The notes below the pieces were generated by a model that searched no databases, had not been told where the DNA came from, and saw only the letters and a list, made by a program, of their open reading frames with translations. 64,000 nucleotides of DNA from UBA6115 sp040776985 (lineage in GTDB: Bacteria; Bacillota; Clostridia; Christensenellales; Aristaeellaceae). This document shows positions 59,190 to 64,000 of the stretch, piece by piece. The stretch covers positions 992,001-1,056,000 of the forward strand of contig JAXGZL010000002.1 in assembly GCA_040776985.1 (NCBI GenBank), in the 5' to 3' direction. The translations under genes and the position numbers were made by a program. Position 1 is the first letter of the stretch. Each line of letters opens with the position of its first letter.

Positions 59190-60755
59190 ATGACAAGGCG
59201 CCTTGACAGCCTCATCCTGGCACTGTTTATCCTTTCAGGCCTTTTCCTGGGCTTTTGGCAGCTTCGCCCGCCAAAGGCCAGGGAAGGGCCTGATTTTGTC
59301 CGGCTGGAAAAGCACATCAAAGCCATGGCATCAGGGCCGCATCCCGCCGGCAGTCAGGGCATCGCCCTCACCCAGGGCTATTTGAAAGAGCAGATCACAG
59401 AAATGGGCTACCGCTTTCAGGAGGAAGCCTGTCCCCTGGACGATGATGCCCTGATGCTGCGCAATATCTCCGTACATGTGGACGCCCCCGGGACGGATGA
59501 GACCGTCCTGTTCATGGCCCATACGGATTCCGTCCCCGGCAGCCCAGGCGCCTTTGATGACATTGTGTCTGTCGCTGCCCTGCTGGAAGGCCTTTACGAC
59601 TTGAGAGGACAAACCCCAAACCGTGACCTGGTCTTTTTGTTCACCGACGGGGAGGAATTGGGGCTCCTGGGCGCCAAACACTATCTGAAGGACCACCCGG
59701 AGATACAAAAGCGGACCCGCCTGGTTGTCAACCTGGAGGCCCGGGGGAACCGGGGTGCCCTGATGCTGTTTGAAACCAGCCGGAATAACCTGGAACTGGT
59801 GAGGCTTTACCAGAGGACAGTCCCTCATCCCCATGCCACCTCCGTTGCTGCTGCGATTTATCACAGCATGCCCAACAACACCGACCTGTCCCCATTCCTG
59901 GAGGCCGGCTATCCCGGCATCAACCTGGGCGTGGTTGAAGGCGGCGAGGTCTATCACAGCCCCCAGGACAATCCGGACACTTACAGCCGGGACAGCGCCT
60001 GGCATTATCTGGAAACAGCCAGAGGGCTGATTCACACCCTGGCGTTCAGCCCCCGCCTTGATCTTCTCGCGGAGGAAAACGCTGTCTTTTTCCCCTTTTT
60101 CCCGGGGAGGATCCTGGTCATAAGCCAGAGTACTGCTAACCTGCTCTCCCTTGCCGCCTGCCTTGTGTATTTTGTTGTCACAGCCAGTCTGCTGGCCGCC
60201 CGGAAGGCCCGGCTGAAAGAAGTGATGACGGCGTTCGTCATGCAGTTTTTGGCCCTGGCGCTGGCTGCCGGGGGCGCCCTTGTCCTGTCCCTGGCCCTGG
60301 CCAGGGTCCTTAAGGCCGGCAACCCGTCTGCCTACTGGCAGTTCCGGGGGGATGCCCTTTGGTTCATCGGCCTGCTGGCAGCCTTCGTCTTGCTGTATGC
60401 CCTGTTAACACGCCCTGCCTGGCGCAGAACACCAAGCCCCCTCTCCCATGCCCTTGGCAGTTTGCTGCTGCCCGCCATCCTGGTTCTGCTCAGCGCTCAT
60501 TTCTTTCCGGCCGGCAGCTACCTCTTCTCCCTTCCTGTTCTGACAGGGCTCCTGTCCCTGCTGCTGACCCTGGCATACAAGCCAGGCGCTGCCCTTTACG
60601 CAGGCCTTGCGGGCGCGCTGGCCCTGATGCTGTCCATCCCCGTCATCCACCTGCTGTTCACAGGCCTGGGCATGCACAAACTCATGCTTCCTGCCGCGCT
60701 TTCCATGCTGATTATCACCCTGATTTCAGGCCAGGCTTTCCTGATCAAGGACTGA
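59190..60755 (+). CDS. membrane-anchored M28 family metallopeptidase
   Basis: 521 residues. TM near the N-terminus (9-25), extracellular M28 domain (about 40-300) with FMAHTDSVPGSPGAFDD (zinc His and Asp), FTDGEELGLLGA (catalytic Glu), and HSPQDNPDTY (last zinc His), then about seven C-terminal TMs (about 320-520). The fused layout recalls eukaryotic ER metallopeptidases (Fxna/ERMP1) and bacterial homologues. It probably trims N-terminal residues of surface peptides. AAGGAG lies 7 bases before ATG 59190, 25 bases after cotH. Confidence 0.9.
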   Translation: MTRRLDSLILALFILSGLFLGFWQLRPPKAREGPDFVRLEKHIKAMASGPHPAGSQGIALTQGYLKEQITEMGYRFQEEACPLDDDALMLRNISVHVDAPGTDETVLFMAHTDSVPGSPGAFDDIVSVAALLEGLYDLRGQTPNRDLVFLFTDGEELGLLGAKHYLKDHPEIQKRTRLVVNLEARGNRGALMLFETSRNNLELVRLYQRTVPHPHATSVAAAIYHSMPNNTDLSPFLEAGYPGINLGVVEGGEVYHSPQDNPDTYSRDSAWHYLETARGLIHTLAFSPRLDLLAEENAVFFPFFPGRILVISQSTANLLSLAACLVYFVVTASLLAARKARLKEVMTAFVMQFLALALAAGGALVLSLALARVLKAGNPSAYWQFRGDALWFIGLLAAFVLLYALLTRPAWRRTPSPLSHALGSLLLPAILVLLSAHFFPAGSYLFSLPVLTGLLSLLLTLAYKPGAALYAGLAGALALMLSIPVIHLLFTGLGMHKLMLPAALSMLIITLISGQAFLIKD

Positions 60756-60766
60756 ACGGCACAAAA

Positions 60767-60797
60767 AAATCAGGGCCGGTTCAACCAGCCCTGATTT
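60767..60797. terminator. terminator, strong for the minus-strand small gene
   Basis: A 10-base stem (60767-60776 with 60788-60797, 11-base loop). On the minus strand it runs into seven T, on the plus strand into a weak T-rich tail. It lies between convergent genes ending at 60755 and 60814. Confidence 0.85.
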
Positions 60798-60813
60798 CTA
60801 TATTCTCCAAGTC

Positions 60814-61101
60814 TTACTTGCCCATGGCCTTTTTAATGGCGCCGATGATGGCCATCAGGGCGCCGCCGCCCACGCCGCCGCCCAGGATACTGGCGAGGAT
60901 GCTCTCAAGGTTCAGCGCGCCGCCGTTGGCAACGCCAATGCCCAGCATCCCCAGCAACTGTCCGCCCAGGCCGCCGCCCAGGATGCCGGCGATGCTGTTC
61001 CCCAGGGTGCCAAGAGAAAGCTTGGGGGCAGCCTTGCCCGCCGCGTTGCCGCCCAGGGCGCCTGATACCAGCTGAATGATGATCTGAACAATGCCTGTCA
61101 T
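60814..61101 (-). CDS. glycine-rich small membrane-like protein
   Basis: 95 residues, hydrophobic and Gly/Ala-rich with G-x-G repeats (GILGGGLGGQLLGMLG; ILGGGVGGGALM) and a basic end (KKAMGK). A family of similar small proteins is found widely with no known function. The ATG at 61101 has AAGGTGG upstream; longer in-frame starts lack a site. Monocistronic, with its own promoter at 61152-61181 and terminator. Confidence 0.8.
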   Translation of the reverse strand: MTGIVQIIIQLVSGALGGNAAGKAAPKLSLGTLGNSIAGILGGGLGGQLLGMLGIGVANGGALNLESILASILGGGVGGGALMAIIGAIKKAMGK

Positions 61102-61151
61102 AGTAAAATCCACCTTTCTCATACAATGTCGCCGTTTCCCGGGACAGATGG

Positions 61152-61181
61152 ATTATACACCCGTTTTTCCTTTTAAAACAA
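61152..61181 (-). promoter_or_regulatory. promoter of the glycine-rich protein gene
   Basis: On the minus strand TTGTTT (61176-61181), an 18-base spacer and a perfect TATAAT (61152-61157). Confidence 0.55.
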
Positions 61182-61186
61182 AGGGA

Positions 61187-62110
61187 TCAGGGCTCCTTGG
61201 CAAAAGCGCCGCTGTTCAGGAACACCTCCGCCCGCCGCAGCAGCTGGCGCACATCCATGAAGGACAGCTTCCGCATCGCCTGGTCATAGGGCAGCAGCTC
61301 CGCGTCCACCACATCCCCGGCGATAAACTGCTGGTCAGCGTCAAAGCTGGCCAGGAAATAATAGAAATGCTTCAGCATCCCCCGCCCCTGGGGATAGACC
61401 AGTTCCCCCTCAAAGCCGGGCATGATCCGGGCGCGGATGCCGGTTTCCTCATAGATCTCCCTGAGGGCGGCCTCCTCGTTGCTCTCCCCTGCCTCCACAT
61501 GCCCCTTGGGAAGCCCGGTGTTGCCGGACAACTCCGTCACCACCGCGTACAGCCTTTGTCCATCCTGGTGGGTAAAGAGGACGGCGCCGGAGGAGTACTC
61601 ATGCTCATAGCCCGCGTACAGCGCCTTTTTGGTCAGCAGGCAGGTGTGCAGCATCACGCCCTCGCCGGCGTCCCTGCTTTCCAGAAGCTCAAAATGGTTG
61701 CGCAGATAGAAGCCCAGGGTCTGCTCCACCGTGTCCACCTGCAGGCTTTCCAGCTTCAGCGAGCAGAAGGTCTCCACCAGCAGGCGCCGGCCCATCCCCC
61801 GGTTTCTGAACCGGGGATCAACCGACAGCACCAGGAGCCTGCCCTGCCCCGTCCTGGCCTCCGCCACCGCCATGATAGCGATCACCGTGCCCATGCGCAC
61901 AAAGCCATAGACGTGGTATTGCCGCATGGATTTCCAGCCGCTGAGCATCCGGGCATACTGGCTCTGGTCCAGGTGCCGGGTGCAGGGCGCCAAAAGGGGG
62001 GTCACCCCCGGCAGCTCCAATTTGTTTTTCAGGCTCATGAAAACGGTCTTGGGCCTTTGCTCTGCCCTTGGCCCACCGCCGCCCTGGCCAGCGCGCTCAT
62101 CCAGTGACAT
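61187..62110 (-). CDS. GNAT acetyltransferase-Nudix hydrolase fusion
   Basis: 307 residues. N-terminal GNAT domain (about 20-160) with the acetyl-CoA loop RNRGMGRRLLVE, then a Nudix hydrolase (about 165-300) with the box GHVEAGESNEEAAL followed by REIYEETGI. Nudix enzymes cleave nucleoside diphosphates linked to another group; GNATs acylate amines. The fusion may process one metabolite in two steps, or one half may bind a regulator (inference). GGAGG lies 7 bases before ATG 62110. Confidence 0.87.
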   Translation of the reverse strand: MSLDERAGQGGGGPRAEQRPKTVFMSLKNKLELPGVTPLLAPCTRHLDQSQYARMLSGWKSMRQYHVYGFVRMGTVIAIMAVAEARTGQGRLLVLSVDPRFRNRGMGRRLLVETFCSLKLESLQVDTVEQTLGFYLRNHFELLESRDAGEGVMLHTCLLTKKALYAGYEHEYSSGAVLFTHQDGQRLYAVVTELSGNTGLPKGHVEAGESNEEAALREIYEETGIRARIMPGFEGELVYPQGRGMLKHFYYFLASFDADQQFIAGDVVDAELLPYDQAMRKLSFMDVRQLLRRAEVFLNSGAFAKEP

Positions 62111-62183
62111 CCGCCTGCCTCCTTCAATCAGAAACACACCGAAATAATTCCCTCTCCGCTGTGCTGTTTGTTCGTTCCTTTTC

Positions 62184-62212
62184 ACTATAATGAGCCCGCC
62201 CCGCCCTGTCAA
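62184..62212 (-). promoter_or_regulatory. promoter of the GNAT-Nudix gene
   Basis: On the minus strand a perfect TTGACA (62207-62212), a 17-base spacer and TATAGT (62184-62189). The divergent side toward 62310 has a TATACT at 62273-62278 but no convincing -35. Confidence 0.8.
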
Positions 62213-62309
62213 TCAACCGGAAGTAACAAAAAGGGTTTACAGCCAGTTCTTTTTTGATGTCCGCTTTCATGGTATACTTCAGGGAGTATCAGGAAAGCGA
62301 GGAAAACCG

Positions 62310-63389
62310 GTGCATCAGGACGCGCTGCGGGAGATCTGCCAGGTGCTGGAGGGGCTGAACACCCCCGTGTTCCTGCTGGATGGGGAGGGCGCCTGCCTTT
62401 ATCCCAGACAGCCGGAGGCCTTCAGGCTGCCAGAGACCCCTTCCCCGGGCGCCATCCAGGTTCAGAACGGCTATGCCTTTCTGTTTTTACCCGGGCTTTC
62501 AGGCGCGGTGCTGGCGGTGAAGGAAGGGCCCGGGGCCGCCGATTTTCTGCGCCTGACCGAGGCCATGATCCGCGCTGTCAACCAGCGCCACGGGGTGGAT
62601 GCCGGGCTTGACAGCGGGCTCAGGCGCCTGCTGTTGGGGCAGCTGAACCCGGTGGAGGAGGACAGCCTGGTCCGCCAGCACCGTCTGAACCCCCAGACGC
62701 CCCGCTGCGTGATGTTGCTGACCCTGGAAAGGCCGACGGCGGATGGCGCCAAAGCCATGCTTGAGGAGATGCTTCCCATCCACGGCGAGGACCATCTGGT
62801 GGGCATCGACCAGCACAGCGCCGCCCTTTTGCGGGACATGAGCGAGGACAGCAGCCAGGACCTGGGCGAGTACGCGGCCGCCCTGCAGGACACCCTGATG
62901 AACGAGCTGGGCCAGGCCGCCATCATCGGCATCGGGGAAACGGCGCCCAGCCTGTCCTTTCTGCCAAAGTCCTTTGAGCAGGCCAAGAACGCCCTGATGC
63001 TAAGCCGCATCTACCCCATGGAATCCGGCATTTATGAGCACCGCAGGCTCCTGCTTGAGCGTTTCATGATGGAAACCCCGGATGAGGTGGCCGCCCAGTA
63101 CTATCCCCTGCTTTTCAGCCGCAAAACCGCCAAGCTGTTAAACGAGGACATGCTGAAAACCATCTCCATGTTCCTGGACAAAAACCTGAATCTGTCAGAC
63201 GCGTCACGGGAACTGTACATTCACCGCAACACCCTGGTCTACCGCCTGGACAAGGTGCAAAAGCAGCTGGGCCTGGATTTGCGCCGTTTTCATGACGCGA
63301 TGACCTTCAAGCTGCTTCTGGACCTGAGAAAACGCGCCTCCGCATCACCCGCCGCCGGCACAGTCAAGCCGGGGAAAGGAAACCCATGA
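62310..63389 (+). CDS. PucR/CdaR-type transcriptional regulator
   Basis: 359 residues. The C-terminal helix-turn-helix of the PucR/CdaR family is clear (about 295-350): DASRELYIHRNTLVYRLDKVQKQLG. The middle contains a GGDEF-like-fold CdaR region (about 110-270) and the N-terminus a small sensor-like domain. Members switch on purine, sugar-diacid or similar catabolism in response to a ligand; here neither ligand nor target is evident. The GTG start has GAGGA 6-7 bases upstream. It overlaps the protease gene as ATGA. Confidence 0.85.
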   Translation: MHQDALREICQVLEGLNTPVFLLDGEGACLYPRQPEAFRLPETPSPGAIQVQNGYAFLFLPGLSGAVLAVKEGPGAADFLRLTEAMIRAVNQRHGVDAGLDSGLRRLLLGQLNPVEEDSLVRQHRLNPQTPRCVMLLTLERPTADGAKAMLEEMLPIHGEDHLVGIDQHSAALLRDMSEDSSQDLGEYAAALQDTLMNELGQAAIIGIGETAPSLSFLPKSFEQAKNALMLSRIYPMESGIYEHRRLLLERFMMETPDEVAAQYYPLLFSRKTAKLLNEDMLKTISMFLDKNLNLSDASRELYIHRNTLVYRLDKVQKQLGLDLRRFHDAMTFKLLLDLRKRASASPAAGTVKPGKGNP

Positions 63390-64000
63390 AAACCAACCGC
63401 CGCATTATCGGACTGTCCCTTCTGCTGGCCGCCGTCCTGCTTCTGCCGATGCTCACTTCCGCCTCCCTCTGGAAGGAGGGAACCCGGGTGGAGGGGGACA
63501 CCGTCACCCTGCCCAAGGCTGAGTATGAGCGCCTGAAGCGCTATGAGCTGCTGGACGAGGTGAGGAATTACGTCGAAAGCTATTTCTATCAGAAGCCGGA
63601 TGAGCAGAAGCTGATGGACGGCGCCATCCAGGGCCTGCTGTCCGGGCTGGAGGACCCCTACTCCTTCTACTACACGGAGGAATCCTGGAAGAAGATGAAG
63701 GAGGATGACACCGGCAAATACAGCGGCATCGGCGTGCAGATGCTGGGGGACTATGAAACCGGCGCTGTCACCATCACCCGGGTGTTCAGGAACACCCCGG
63801 CGGAGGCCGCGGGCCTGCTGAAGGGGGACGTGTTTGTAACGGTGGAGGATCTGCAGATGACCACCTCCACCATGCACGACGCGGTCAACCTGATGCGCGG
63901 AAAGCCGGGCGAAAAGGTCCGCATTGAGGTGGTGCGCCAGGGCGAGGTGATCCCCTTTGAGCTGACCAAGGCGGAAATCACCATCAACCGGGTGGAGTAC
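63386..64000 (+). CDS. S41 C-terminal processing peptidase (CtpA), 3' part off window
   Basis: 205 residues seen. A signal anchor (IIGLSLLLAAVLLLPML), a helical tether (YELLDEVRNYVESYFYQKPDEQKLMDGAIQGLLSGLEDPYS), then a PDZ domain beginning KYSGIGVQML. The catalytic Ser/Lys region lies beyond the window. CtpA-type proteases process or degrade extracytoplasmic proteins and in Bacillus relatives process sporulation proteins. The ATG overlaps the regulator's stop. Confidence 0.92.
   Translation, partial: MKTNRRIIGLSLLLAAVLLLPMLTSASLWKEGTRVEGDTVTLPKAEYERLKRYELLDEVRNYVESYFYQKPDEQKLMDGAIQGLLSGLEDPYSFYYTEESWKKMKEDDTGKYSGIGVQMLGDYETGAVTITRVFRNTPAEAAGLLKGDVFVTVEDLQMTTSTMHDAVNLMRGKPGEKVRIEVVRQGEVIPFELTKAEITINRVEY

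Overview
The window looks like a chromosomal segment of a high-G+C, monoderm-type Firmicute (class Clostridia, possibly a Christensenellales-like lineage; this placement is inference). Reasons: an ECF-type RibU under an FMN riboswitch, TrmFO, HslUV, RbgA, Firmicute-type gene order (rbgA-rnhB-yraN ... dprA-topA-trmFO-hslVU), strong GGAGG ribosome binding sites, TTGACA-N17-TATAAT promoters and CotH. No rRNA, tRNA, CRISPR array, integrase or transposase was recognised. No gene-free stretch exceeds about 225 bases.

Layout. (a) 1-3214: start of a MalK/UgpC-type ABC ATPase, a sirtuin, a barnase/barstar pair and a metallophosphoesterase. (b) 3191-8762 (minus): core operon secA - prfB - DUF1461-type membrane protein - tsaD. 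(c) 8890-18791 (minus): an accessory island with visibly lower G+C. It has a strong promoter with a LacI-type operator candidate, a one-polypeptide AfuB/FbpB-type permease, an ATPase, a solute-binding protein, a 4-TM protein of unknown function, a ComEC-like metallo-beta-lactamase-fold hydrolase, three tandem HAD-fold paralogues and an iPGM-family phosphoglycerate mutase whose two halves are in swapped order. This natural circular permutation is the most striking object in the window. (d) 18870-19927: a hypoxanthine-DNA glycosylase-like protein and a small secreted protein. (e) 19982-33861 (minus): a ten-gene operon rbgA-rnhB-yraN-giant GT-C glycosyltransferase-comM-dprA-topA-trmFO-hslV-hslU. 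(f) 33999-37466: pheST. (g) 37529-39537 (minus): deoB-punA nucleoside salvage. (h) 39639-43727: an RlmL-like RNA methyltransferase (plus) facing an FMN-riboswitch operon ribU-tsaE-tsaB-rimI-flavodoxin (minus). (i) 43724-47192 (minus): TraX-like protein, orphan solute-binding protein, galK. (j) 47333-51992: surE, BaiN/YhiN-type flavoprotein, DEDDh exonuclease, TGS-nucleoside kinase. (k) 52052-53920 (minus): family VIII-type esterase and MgtC. (l) 54022-60755: tandem ATP-grasp ligases, Smr protein, LTD-CotH surface protein, membrane M28 peptidase. (m) 60814-64000: glycine-rich small protein, GNAT-Nudix fusion, PucR/CdaR-type regulator and the start of a CtpA protease.

How the genes work together. 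Most of the window is housekeeping: protein export, translation termination, t6A tRNA modification split between the tsaD and tsaB/tsaE loci, DNA topology, transformation-type DNA handling and proteolysis. The island in (c) reads as one import-and-process unit. It has an importer of the AfuABC/FbpABC class, some members of which carry sugar phosphates or phosphonates, and five enzymes whose superfamilies (MBL, HAD, alkaline phosphatase) commonly act on phosphoryl groups. The substrate cannot be read from sequence.
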